DNA of 64,000 nt from NCBI RefSeq assembly GCF_004134775.1, contig NZ_SDOZ01000002.1, forward strand, positions 1,462,005 through 1,526,004. The letters run 5' to 3'. Source of the stretch: Candidatus Borkfalkia ceftriaxoniphila. GTDB taxonomy: Bacteria; Bacillota; Clostridia; Christensenellales; Borkfalkiaceae. A program made the position numbers and the translations under genes. This document shows positions 1-7,981 of this stretch, in pieces (positions within the stretch are counted from its first letter, which is position 1; each line of letters begins with the position of its first letter). The notes under the pieces are model-generated. The model was given only the letters and a program-made list of their open reading frames with translations. It was not told the origin of the DNA and did not search any database.

Positions 1-1
1 C

Positions 2-1066
2 GATTGGCCGATAGACGCGGGCGTGCGGAAATTGATCGAAGAGGGGCTCGCCTGCAATTATCTCTTCTGGCACAACGCGCCCGACGGGGTGTATTTCGAC
101 CGCCTGAACGTCGCGCAGAACATTTTATGTACGACGCGCAATTCTCCCGCCTATCAGACGAACGTGGAACTGGATTTTTATTCGGATACGCAATTTTTTG
201 CGCTTGAGTTCGAAGTGACGGACATTCCTGCGCCCGAATGGCCTCTGCAATTCGGCTTTTTGCTGAACGGCGCGCGGCAGAACGTATCCGTACTTACGGT
301 GAAAAAGGACAGGGAATACGAAGTGCGGTTCGAACTTCCCGAACACAGCCCCGCAGCCAACCGCTGGACGATCGTCTTTCCCGCTTCCGCGTCCGTCGCG
401 CTCAAAAAAGCGCGGTTTTCCGAGGGCGCGCGGTTTGCAAAAGTCGAAAAGTCAAAGACCGTCTACTTTTTCGGCGATTCCATTACGGAGGGCAGCGAGT
501 GCATAGACCCCTGCGCCGCGTATTTTAACCAAGTGACCAACGCGTACGATTTTTACGCGATCGACCAGGCTGTCAGCGGCCGCACCTTTTCCGATTACAC
601 CATTCTGGGCGAATATCCCATGCCCGCGGACGTGGTGATGATCGCGAATGGCACCAACAGTTTTTGCGGCGGCACGGCGGAGCCGCAAGAGGCGTTCGCG
701 CTGTTGGAGCAACAGATGGAACAGGTGATCGGCGCGGCGAAACGCACCTTTCCGCGCGCGAAGATCGTCGCGCTGCTGCCCGTGTGGCGTTCGGACGAGG
801 CGGGCGTGCGCTTTTCCCTGCGCGACATAGCGGAAAAAATGCGGCAGGTGTACGCGCGGTATCCCGAGATATCCGTCATAGACTGCTATCCCTTTCTGCC
901 GCACGATTTTTCGCTCTTTTCCGATCCGAATTTCGCCATTCATCCCAATTCTGCGGGGCACGACCTATACGCGCTCCGCCTTTTGGAGGCGCTCGGACCG
1001 ATTCTGGGCGCGCCCGCGCCGCGGCGCGATGCCGAGCGCGCCGCCGACGCCCTGCAAAAAGTATAA
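2..1066 (+). CDS. SGNH/GDSL-family hydrolase, 5' end outside window
   Basis: The reading frame is open to the left edge. A GTG at 23 is the first possible start codon inside the window, but the codons before it read as normal protein, so the gene probably begins upstream. A beta-rich N-terminal part (about 1-140 from the GTG) precedes an SGNH hydrolase fold. The nucleophile block is GDSITEG at 151-157, the oxyanion block NGTN at 209-212, and the catalytic His lies in IHPNSAGH (H307). The usual Asp three residues before that His is Phe here (FAIH), so the enzyme may use a Ser-His dyad. Members of this family de-esterify carbohydrates, which fits the neighbouring glycan locus. The substrate is unknown. 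No signal peptide can be judged because the 5' end is missing. Confidence 0.85.
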   Translation, partial: DWPIDAGVRKLIEEGLACNYLFWHNAPDGVYFDRLNVAQNILCTTRNSPAYQTNVELDFYSDTQFFALEFEVTDIPAPEWPLQFGFLLNGARQNVSVLTVKKDREYEVRFELPEHSPAANRWTIVFPASASVALKKARFSEGARFAKVEKSKTVYFFGDSITEGSECIDPCAAYFNQVTNAYDFYAIDQAVSGRTFSDYTILGEYPMPADVVMIANGTNSFCGGTAEPQEAFALLEQQMEQVIGAAKRTFPRAKIVALLPVWRSDEAGVRFSLRDIAEKMRQVYARYPEISVIDCYPFLPHDFSLFSDPNFAIHPNSAGHDLYALRLLEALGPILGAPAPRRDAERAADALQKV

Positions 1067-1110
1067 AAGAAACGCCCGAAAGCGGAACGCTTTCGGGCGT
1101 TTCTTTTTAT
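1067..1110. terminator. Bidirectional intrinsic terminator
   Basis: An 18-bp perfect stem (1067-1084 with 1088-1105) with a GAA loop is followed by a T-rich run on the plus strand. A shorter T-run follows on the minus strand. It separates the convergent SGNH and AraC genes; the AraC stop lies inside it. Confidence 0.9.
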
Positions 1111-2000
1111 TTTTGGACTTTCTGTGCGCGGTAGGTGCTGGGGTTGATGCCGAACTTGTTTTTGAACACGCGGCTGAATACGAAAATAGAGGAATAGTTG
1201 AGATAGGCGGCTATTTCCGTGATGGTCATGTTGCTCGTTTCGATCAACTGTTTGGCGATATCCAGTTTTTTATCGGAAAAATACGTATAGATGGATTTCC
1301 CGAATTTTTTTTTGAACACGCGCGAAATGTACACGTAATTGTAGTTGAGTTCGCCCGCAATGTCGCTGAGGCGGTCGATCTTGGTCAGATTGTGGTCGAT
1401 ATAGTTGATGATGCGGTAGTACAGCGTCTGTTCGCTGTCGATCAAAGGAGAGGTGTAGTGCTGGGTGTGAATATTGGAAAATACCTGCGTTACGTTGATG
1501 CAGAGCACCTTTACGAGCAGTTCGAATTTAAGTGCGGAATATTCGTTATACGATTCTAACTGGGAAATCAGTTCGGTAAAGGACGCCGCCATGGGCGGCG
1601 AGTTGTACACCCGCAGCCGCGCGCCGAGTTTTAACAGTTTGTCCTGATACATGATCTCGTGAAACTGCGACCGCTCCTTGAAACTGAATGCCAGAAAATA
1701 GTAGCGCAAGGGGTCCGCCTGGTCGGAAACGATCTCGTGCGTTTCGTTCGGAAGGGATAAAAAGATATCGTGCTTGGAGATCTCCGTGGGCACGATGCCC
1801 GCATACGAGGTTCCTTTTCCCGAAATGACGTAGGTGATCTCGAAAAAATCGTCGTGCACGTGGCTTTTCACGCTCGCGCCGTTGTCGCAGTAAATTTCAC
1901 CGAGTTGAAAAAGTAATAAATCGTTAAATAAGCGCGGATTGTTCAGATAATTGAAATTATAATGGAATTTATTGTCTATTTTAATGTCGTTGTCGCGCAT
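1107..2000 (-). CDS. AraC-family transcriptional regulator with cupin-like sensor domain
   Basis: This 297-residue protein has an N-terminal AraC-type sugar-binding cupin (about 20-160; the stretch KSHVHDDFFEITYVISGKG is typical). Two C-terminal helix-turn-helix units follow (about 195-295), the second with the usual ITEIAAYLNYSS and FSRVFKNKFGINPSTYR elements. The start has a clear AGGGAG ribosome site. It is divergent from the large glycan operon beginning at 2249 and is probably its activator. The repeats between the genes (see 1918-2173) are plausible binding sites, and one copy lies inside this gene's 5' end, which would allow autoregulation. The effector sugar cannot be read from sequence. 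Confidence 0.9.
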   Translation of the reverse strand: MRDNDIKIDNKFHYNFNYLNNPRLFNDLLLFQLGEIYCDNGASVKSHVHDDFFEITYVISGKGTSYAGIVPTEISKHDIFLSLPNETHEIVSDQADPLRYYFLAFSFKERSQFHEIMYQDKLLKLGARLRVYNSPPMAASFTELISQLESYNEYSALKFELLVKVLCINVTQVFSNIHTQHYTSPLIDSEQTLYYRIINYIDHNLTKIDRLSDIAGELNYNYVYISRVFKKKFGKSIYTYFSDKKLDIAKQLIETSNMTITEIAAYLNYSSIFVFSRVFKNKFGINPSTYRAQKVQK

Positions 2001-2173
2001 TTGTTACTCCCTTTAACTGAATTAAACCTAATTGTACATGATTCGGCGCTTTTGTATAGGGGGGGAAGGCAAACGAGTAAAAATTCGTTAAATCATTCGT
2101 TTCAATTCGTTAAATAAGCGCGCGGGACGGGCACTTATGCGGAAGTCAAAAAATGCTAAACAACTGGTTAAAT
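1918..2173. repeat. Repeated GTTAAAT-type sites in the araC/operon intergenic region
   Basis: The 16-mer TCGTTAAATAAGCGCG occurs exactly at 1921-1936 (inside the AraC 5' coding end) and at 2107-2122. AATTCGTTAAAT occurs at 2082-2093 and 2104-2115, spaced 22 bp, about two helical turns. A further GTTAAAT at 2167-2173 sits just upstream of the -35 box of the plus-strand promoter. These are likely AraC-regulator sites; no binding data are available. Confidence 0.6.
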
Positions 2174-2180
2174 TGTGCTA

Positions 2181-2209
2181 TTGTACTCGATTGTATTCTG
2201 TACTATACT
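2181..2209 (+). promoter_or_regulatory. Sigma-A promoter for the glycan operon
   Basis: TTGTAC (2181-2186), a 17-bp spacer and TATACT (2204-2209) lie about 40 bp before the ATG at 2249. A GTTAAAT half-site ends 7 bp upstream of the -35, a typical place for an AraC activator. Confidence 0.75.
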
Positions 2210-2248
2210 TTGTGTAGATCGGATGATAAAAATGTGTAAGGAGGCAAT

Positions 2249-4063
2249 ATGCGAAAGATCGCCGTAAAAATACTTACGATTCTGCTCGTCGTTTCCGCCG
2301 CGATTCTGGTGCTTAGCGGCTGTGCTTCGCTGGACGTTCAACTCGACAGGGACGGCTCGGGCACGGCGACGTTGACTCTTTCCAAAGAAGAGGGCGTGAC
2401 GAAAGAAAGTATCGAGAGCGAACTCAACGAGATTTTCGAGGGCGCGGCAAAACTGTCTCAGGGCAGAGACGTGTTGAAACTCAAATCCGTCAAGGAAAGC
2501 GCGGACGGATTTTCCGTCAAGATCTCTTTCCGCAGGATTCGTTACATAGAGGGAATAGGACAGTACAATTTTATGTCCTTTTCCGATTTCATCAAGGAAA
2601 TGAACAAGACGTCGCTCGTTTCCAACTGGGAAAAGGGAAAGTATAAAAATATTCAGAACTATAACGAATTTATTTATAATTTCAACAACCAGGCGGACGA
2701 ATCCCGCGCCTTTTCTCCCGTCACTTCGGGCGGGGAAAAACTGACCGCCAAAGAATTTACCGCGCAGGATTCTCCGTATGCCGCGAACGACAAGGGCATG
2801 ATCTTCACGTATTATATCGTCGGCTTTTCCAATCTGGAATCCATCACCTTCCGTTTCAACGGCAAGATCGGCGTGGTCGGCGGCAGAAACGTGGAACTTG
2901 TGGGCGACAACGCCGTCAAGGTGACGCCCGTGCAGTCCGTCGTCAACGTGACGGAGATCCGCGAGGGGGAAGACCCCGTCGGCGTGGAGCGCAGCGTCGA
3001 CTGCTTTACGGGCTACGTGTACTTCGTCGAAAGCGCCAATCTCACGCTGATTTTGTGCCTTTCGGGCGCCGGTCTGTTGCTGGCGGCGCTCATCGCGGTC
3101 GGCATTTGGCGCGGCTGGTTCAAAAAAATCTGGCGGGGCGCGCGCTGCCGCTTTATCCGCAAGAATTACGGCTTGTATCTGATGATGCTGCCCGCGCTTG
3201 TCATGCTGATCATATTTTCCTACGCGCCGATGACGGGCATCGTGCTCGCCTTCAAGGATTTTTCCATCGACGACGGGATCTTCGGCAGCGAATGGGCGGG
3301 CATGCTCGGCTTTAAAAACTTTTACGACGTCTTGACGACGCCGGGCACGAGTTTCGGTATGCTGGCGCGAAACACGGTGATCCTGGCGGGGCTGAAATTC
3401 ATATTCGGATTTCTTTGCGCCATCCTGCTGGCGATCTTATTCAGTTATCTCAAAAACAACTGGTTCAAAAAGTCGGTGCAGACTATCTCGTATTTCCCGT
3501 ACTTTTTGTCGTGGGTAGTGGTTTCGGGCATCGCCTATCTCTTCCTCGCGGCGGACGGCGGTATTTTAAATCAACTCATCGCGCTGTTCGGCGGCGATGC
3601 GGTGCAGTGGTACAGTGAACCGCAGTACTGGCGGGCGATCCTCACCTTTACTTCTATCTGGAAGACGGTAGGCTATTCCACCATCGTGTACCTTGCGGCG
3701 ATGACCGCCGTCGATCCCGCTCTGTACGAGGCGGCGACCATCGACGGCGCGGGGCGCGTCAACCAACTGTGGCATATCACGCTGCCCGGGCTGTTCCCCG
3801 TCATCGGCATTCAACTCATATTCAGCCTCGGGAATCTCGTGCGCGACGATTTCGATCAGATCTATACCATGACGGGCGGGGGGAATTCCTACCTCATCGA
3901 AACGACGGAAGTCATCGGAACGGTCGTTTTCAAGGCGATCGGCACCGTATCCGCCTACGCCACCGCCACTGCGATGGGACTGATGCAGAGCGTAGTATCG
4001 CTGGCGCTCGTGCTATCGGGCAATATCATCGTCAAAAAGATGGGCATGCAGGGCATGTTCTAA
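2249..4063 (+). CDS. Lipoprotein domain fused to LplB-type sugar ABC permease
   Basis: The protein has 604 residues, about twice the usual LplB length of roughly 300. Residues 1-25 form a lipoprotein signal ending in LSGC (Cys25). Residues 26-265 form an extracellular beta-rich domain beginning DVQLDRDGSGTATLTLS, reminiscent of LppM/DUF3153-type domains (weak recall). A transmembrane helix at about 265-288 leads to a basic cytoplasmic linker and then a complete permease (about 302-604) with the EAA loop YEAATIDGAGRVNQLWHI near 492-509. The predicted topology is self-consistent: outer domain, one crossing, then a permease starting in the cytoplasm. The frame is continuous, so this is not a frameshift artefact. 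It is first gene of the operon, after TAAGGAGGC. The partner permease follows at 4080. The homologous permease at 61375 in this window has no such extension. Confidence 0.85.
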   Translation: MRKIAVKILTILLVVSAAILVLSGCASLDVQLDRDGSGTATLTLSKEEGVTKESIESELNEIFEGAAKLSQGRDVLKLKSVKESADGFSVKISFRRIRYIEGIGQYNFMSFSDFIKEMNKTSLVSNWEKGKYKNIQNYNEFIYNFNNQADESRAFSPVTSGGEKLTAKEFTAQDSPYAANDKGMIFTYYIVGFSNLESITFRFNGKIGVVGGRNVELVGDNAVKVTPVQSVVNVTEIREGEDPVGVERSVDCFTGYVYFVESANLTLILCLSGAGLLLAALIAVGIWRGWFKKIWRGARCRFIRKNYGLYLMMLPALVMLIIFSYAPMTGIVLAFKDFSIDDGIFGSEWAGMLGFKNFYDVLTTPGTSFGMLARNTVILAGLKFIFGFLCAILLAILFSYLKNNWFKKSVQTISYFPYFLSWVVVSGIAYLFLAADGGILNQLIALFGGDAVQWYSEPQYWRAILTFTSIWKTVGYSTIVYLAAMTAVDPALYEAATIDGAGRVNQLWHITLPGLFPVIGIQLIFSLGNLVRDDFDQIYTMTGGGNSYLIETTEVIGTVVFKAIGTVSAYATATAMGLMQSVVSLALVLSGNIIVKKMGMQGMF

Positions 4064-4079
4064 GGGGGGAGGAAAAATT

Positions 4080-4961
4080 ATGCTGATCAAAAGCAAGGGC
4101 GAAAAAGCCTTCGACATTTTCAATATTTTCCTGATGATCCTCTTGACCGTCATGTTCGTCTATCCCGCGATCCTGATCGTGTGCGCTTCGTTCACGTCGG
4201 CGAACATGCTCACGAAATACGGGTACAGCGTGATCATCCGCGAGTTTTCTCTCTCGTCCTACAAATACATATTCACCGCGCAGGACCTCTTTCTGCGGGC
4301 GATGGGAAATTCGCTGTTTATGACCGCTTTGGGAACGTTTTTCCTCGTCATCACGACTTCTCTGTACGCCTACGCCGTTTCCAGAAAAAAGTTGGTGTTC
4401 AAAAAGTTTTTCGTGATGGTGCTCGTGATTCCCATGCTGTTTGCGGGCGGGACCATTCCTTATTATCTGGTCATCAACGGACTGGGGCTGATGAATTCCC
4501 AGTGGGCGATCATTCTTCCCTTTTCCGTCAACGCCTGGTATATCGTGCTCGCCAAAAACTTTTTCGGAAACCTTCCCGAGGCGCTGGTCGAATCGGCGCA
4601 GTTGGAAGGGGCAAATAACGTGATAATTTTATTTAAGATCGTGCTGCCGCTCGGTTTTCCCATCATGGCGACCATCATTTTGTATTCGGCGGTCGCCATC
4701 TGGAACGACTGGTTCCAGGCGATGCTGTTCATAGACAGTTCGCACAAACATTTGTGGCCCGTGCAGTCGCTCGTGAGAGAACTGGAAACGGATTTTTCCT
4801 CGCTCGTCAGTTCCATCGGCGGCGGCTCGACCATCGGGCTCAATTCCGAGGGGATCAAGAGCGCGGCGGTCATCGTTTCGACTTTACCTATCGTCATCGT
4901 TTATCCGTTCCTGCAGCGGTTCTTTATCAACGGAGTGCTGCTCGGATCGGTGAAAGAATAA
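4080..4961 (+). CDS. Sugar ABC transporter permease, LplC type
   Basis: This 293-residue inner-membrane permease has about six transmembrane helices. Its EAA loop, which contacts the ATPase, reads VESAQLEGANNVIILFKI (about 169-186). It is the second permease of the importer and would form a heterodimer with the product of 2249-4063. A strong GGGGGAGG ribosome site precedes the ATG 16 bases after the previous stop. The substrate is presumably an oligosaccharide, inferred from the downstream hydrolases. No ATP-binding subunit is encoded nearby. Confidence 0.93.
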   Translation: MLIKSKGEKAFDIFNIFLMILLTVMFVYPAILIVCASFTSANMLTKYGYSVIIREFSLSSYKYIFTAQDLFLRAMGNSLFMTALGTFFLVITTSLYAYAVSRKKLVFKKFFVMVLVIPMLFAGGTIPYYLVINGLGLMNSQWAIILPFSVNAWYIVLAKNFFGNLPEALVESAQLEGANNVIILFKIVLPLGFPIMATIILYSAVAIWNDWFQAMLFIDSSHKHLWPVQSLVRELETDFSSLVSSIGGGSTIGLNSEGIKSAAVIVSTLPIVIVYPFLQRFFINGVLLGSVKE

Positions 4962-4980
4962 AAAAATCAGGAGGAACAAG

Positions 4981-6621
4981 ATGAAAAAACTGTTATGCGC
5001 GGCTTTGGCTGCGTGTATGCTCTTGGGGCTTTGCGCCTGCCGTGATTCGGGCACGCCGACTCCCAAGCCGAGCGGCTCGTGGGAAGAGGCGAAGAAAAAC
5101 GCCGCCGAGATCACCGTGTACGTGGACGCGAGCAACATTTACGGCAGTTATATCAAGGGCAGCGACGAGGCGTACGTAAAGGACGCCATTGAGAAGAAGT
5201 TCTACGAAGACACGGGCAACGCCGTGAATTTCCAGGTGAACTACGAATCGCACGCCACGTTCAGCACCAAGTTCGGCGGGGTAATGACCACGGGCAAATG
5301 GGATATGGCGGTGAGTTACCTCGGTCAGGCAGGTCTGGACGAAATTGTCTTAAAACAGGACGTTTCCATGGATCTTGCCGATCTTTTAGACAATTACGAG
5401 CACATCGGCGAGGCGATCGCGCCCGAAGTCATGAACGCGACCACCACGCTCACGGGCGAAGTGGTCGGGATCCCTTCCTCCGTCAAATCCAAGACCAAGG
5501 GTATACTCATCCGCAAGGATTATATGACGAAAGCGGGCTATACCGAAGACAAGGCGGAAGCGGCGGCGTCGGGCGGCAAACTCAAATTCTGTCAGACCAT
5601 CGACGACTTTACGGATATGATGCGCAAGATGAAAGCCGAGATCCCCGCGTGCACCATGCCGCTGATCGGCAATTCTTACGACATCGAATTCGCCATTACG
5701 GCGGGCGCGTGCGGCACGCCCGGTTATCAGTACAAATCGGTCATTTACAACGACGACGGCAGTATCGATAAGGTCGTCCCCGGCTGGCTTTCCGAGGGGT
5801 ACGACAAGGTGCTCGGCTACGAATACCTGTGGCAGAAAGAAGGCTTGTGGGAAGCGGACAATCAGGTCAAGACCAAGGAACAGCGCATCACCGATTATTC
5901 CAACGGCAAGGGCGCGATTTACTGCGTGGATACCAATATTTTAGAACTCATCGACGTGGCGCGCCAGGTAAAAGCGGTGGATAAGAATGCGGAATTTACC
6001 ATTTTAGGACCGCTCGACGCGGTGGACGCGCAGGGCAAAGCGATCGAAAACAGCGGCGCTTTCGTCGAAGTTTCCAAGGCGACCGACTGCATGATCATCA
6101 ACAAGCGTTCGGAAAAGGCGGAACTCATTCTCGCTTATTTCGACTGGCTGTATTCCGACGTGGAGAACTACGAGTTGTGCTCCTACGGCATCGAAGGCGA
6201 ACATTGGGTAGACGCGGGAGAGGGGTACTATTCATTCCCCGCCGGCAAAGAGGACAGATACCTCACCAACCCTCCCTATTCGGGCGTGTTCAAATTTTTA
6301 TACAACGACGATTTCGCCTATCGCCTGTTCAACAACTATACCGAAGAGGAGAGGGGCTGGATCGAAAAGGTGGAGAATGCGAAGACCATCTCCAATCCCA
6401 CCGACTGCATGCTTTTCTACAACATGACGGCGGCGGTCGCCAACGGCTATCAGACGGCGGAAAATAATTTCTATCTCAACTGTCCCACCAAGGCGTGGAA
6501 CGCCTCCGCCGATCCCGCGGTGACCTATCCCGAATACTCGGCAATGTATTTTACGCAGGCTGCGGAATATATCGAGTGGCTCACCCAGCAATATAAACTC
6601 TATATCGCCCAGCGCGGTTAA
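4981..6621 (+). CDS. Extracellular sugar-binding lipoprotein (LplA-like)
   Basis: The 546-residue protein starts with a lipoprotein signal (MKKLLCAALAACMLLGLCAC, acylated Cys20) and a Ser/Pro-rich linker. A long two-lobed solute-binding fold of the LplA/family-1 type follows. It would capture the oligosaccharide and deliver it to the permeases at 2249 and 4080. AGGAGG lies just ahead of the ATG. Its length (over 500 residues) is usual for binding proteins paired with LplB/LplC permeases. A hairpin follows the stop (6636-6660) and may protect this message segment. Confidence 0.92.
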   Translation: MKKLLCAALAACMLLGLCACRDSGTPTPKPSGSWEEAKKNAAEITVYVDASNIYGSYIKGSDEAYVKDAIEKKFYEDTGNAVNFQVNYESHATFSTKFGGVMTTGKWDMAVSYLGQAGLDEIVLKQDVSMDLADLLDNYEHIGEAIAPEVMNATTTLTGEVVGIPSSVKSKTKGILIRKDYMTKAGYTEDKAEAAASGGKLKFCQTIDDFTDMMRKMKAEIPACTMPLIGNSYDIEFAITAGACGTPGYQYKSVIYNDDGSIDKVVPGWLSEGYDKVLGYEYLWQKEGLWEADNQVKTKEQRITDYSNGKGAIYCVDTNILELIDVARQVKAVDKNAEFTILGPLDAVDAQGKAIENSGAFVEVSKATDCMIINKRSEKAELILAYFDWLYSDVENYELCSYGIEGEHWVDAGEGYYSFPAGKEDRYLTNPPYSGVFKFLYNDDFAYRLFNNYTEEERGWIEKVENAKTISNPTDCMLFYNMTAAVANGYQTAENNFYLNCPTKAWNASADPAVTYPEYSAMYFTQAAEYIEWLTQQYKLYIAQRG

Positions 6622-6635
6622 CGATTTCTGCAAAG

Positions 6636-6660
6636 TCCGCGGGGCTGTGCGCCCCGCGGA
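6636..6660 (+). other. Intercistronic stem-loop after the binding-protein gene
   Basis: A perfect 10-bp GC-rich stem (TCCGCGGGGC with GCCCCGCGGA) has a 5-nt loop and is followed by A-rich, not T-rich, sequence. It is therefore not an intrinsic terminator on this strand. It more likely acts as an RNA-processing or 3'-stabilising element that raises binding-protein expression. Confidence 0.6.
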
Positions 6661-6684
6661 AAATAAAAAAAAGGGAGAAATTGC

Positions 6685-7977
6685 ATGAAAAAAATCAAAT
6701 ATCTTTTGTCGCTCTTCGTCGTTCTGGCGCTCATGTTCACCTGCACGTTCGCGGCTTTCGCTGCGGATTATACGGTGGAAGTCAAGGACGAAAACAACCT
6801 CGCCGCCAACAAGTGGGACTGGGCGACCGACAAAGTCGGCAGCGGCAGCGCCACGTTCGGCGAAAACGGCATGAAGATCGAAAACTTCAACCTCGGCAGC
6901 AGCATCTACGCCATCTACAAGACCAATAAGATGAACGAATTCAAATATTCGATGCACGCCAACCTCAATCTCACGCGTCCCAGCCAGGTGGGCGCCGATT
7001 ACAATCACGATTATTCTAACCTGTACATATCCTTTATGATCAACGCGGATACGCCCGCGCCTTCCTATACCTGTCCCTGGAACGGCGATAAAGCGTATTT
7101 CAGCATCTGTTTCGAAAATCTGCAGGGCTCGCCCAAAACGAATCTCTACCTCAACGAGTGTTTCGCGGGCAGCGGCGCGACGCGCAAAGTGGTCAGTTCG
7201 CACGACGATATTTTATGGAACGACGGCGAATTCCATTGGTTCGAGTTCGAATTCGTCAACGACACACAGGAAGCCGTCTATGACGGCAAACCCGTCACCT
7301 ATACGGGCAAAACTTTTAAATTCTACTTCGACGGCGTCATGCGGTTCGAATATTTCCAGCGCGACCAGAACGTGTATTCCGATTATCTCAAAGACTACGT
7401 AAAGGACTGCAAGTTCAGCACCACGTCCGGCTACATCGGTTTCTGGCCGTCGAGCGATTTCCCCGTGGGCATGGACAGTTCGGAAACCGAATGCTACGTC
7501 GAGATCGACAAGATCCAGATCACTTCCTACGATAACGGCAACAAGACGCCTTACGGCATCGCGCCCAAGCCCGATTTCGATATCGAGAGCGTCAACTTTA
7601 CGCCCGAGGCGAGTTACGACGCGGGCACGGAGATCGAGGTGAAACTTGCGGATCTGTTCGCGTACGAAGGGGACGACGCGCTTTCCTATGCCATCAAATG
7701 CGAGGGCAAGGATATCGGCTCCATCCGCAACGGCTACTGGGTATGGACGCCCGAAAAGGGCGGCAACTACGACGTGGACTTTATCGCCTCCAATGCGGAC
7801 GGCAAGAGCGCGACCACGTACGTGACTTTCCGCGTGGCGGGAGATACGACGCCCGAACCCGAACCGGGTAAAAGCGGCTGCAAGAGTGCTGTGAGCGCTT
7901 CCGCGGGAATCGCAGGCGGCGCGCTGATCCTGGCGGGCGCGGCGCTCGCGCTTATCGGGCGCAAGAGGGAGAGGTAA
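6685..7977 (+). CDS. Secreted jelly-roll protein with Ig-like domain and C-terminal anchor tail
   Basis: This 430-residue protein has a cleavable signal peptide (cut probably after AAFA, residue 26). A beta-sandwich of about 250 residues looks like a LamG/concanavalin-type jelly roll, with clustered aromatics and segments such as GEFHWFEFEF and KFYFDGVMRFEYF. An Ig/cadherin-like domain covers about 290-385. A Pro/Glu linker (TTPEPEPGKSGC) leads to a hydrophobic helix and the basic tail IGRKRER. The tail resembles sorting or anchor signals (motif-hydrophobic-basic) but lacks LPXTG; the segment SGCKS before the helix may be the recognition motif. It probably binds or processes the glycan at the surface. 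A relation to DUF1080-type 3-keto-glycoside hydrolases is possible but unproven. Confidence 0.7.
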   Translation: MKKIKYLLSLFVVLALMFTCTFAAFAADYTVEVKDENNLAANKWDWATDKVGSGSATFGENGMKIENFNLGSSIYAIYKTNKMNEFKYSMHANLNLTRPSQVGADYNHDYSNLYISFMINADTPAPSYTCPWNGDKAYFSICFENLQGSPKTNLYLNECFAGSGATRKVVSSHDDILWNDGEFHWFEFEFVNDTQEAVYDGKPVTYTGKTFKFYFDGVMRFEYFQRDQNVYSDYLKDYVKDCKFSTTSGYIGFWPSSDFPVGMDSSETECYVEIDKIQITSYDNGNKTPYGIAPKPDFDIESVNFTPEASYDAGTEIEVKLADLFAYEGDDALSYAIKCEGKDIGSIRNGYWVWTPEKGGNYDVDFIASNADGKSATTYVTFRVAGDTTPEPEPGKSGCKSAVSASAGIAGGALILAGAALALIGRKRER

Positions 7978-7981
7978 TAAG

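Noticed and set aside
6636..6660. Intrinsic terminator after the binding-protein gene
   Set aside because: There is no T run; A-rich sequence follows on the plus strand. It is kept as an intercistronic stem-loop.
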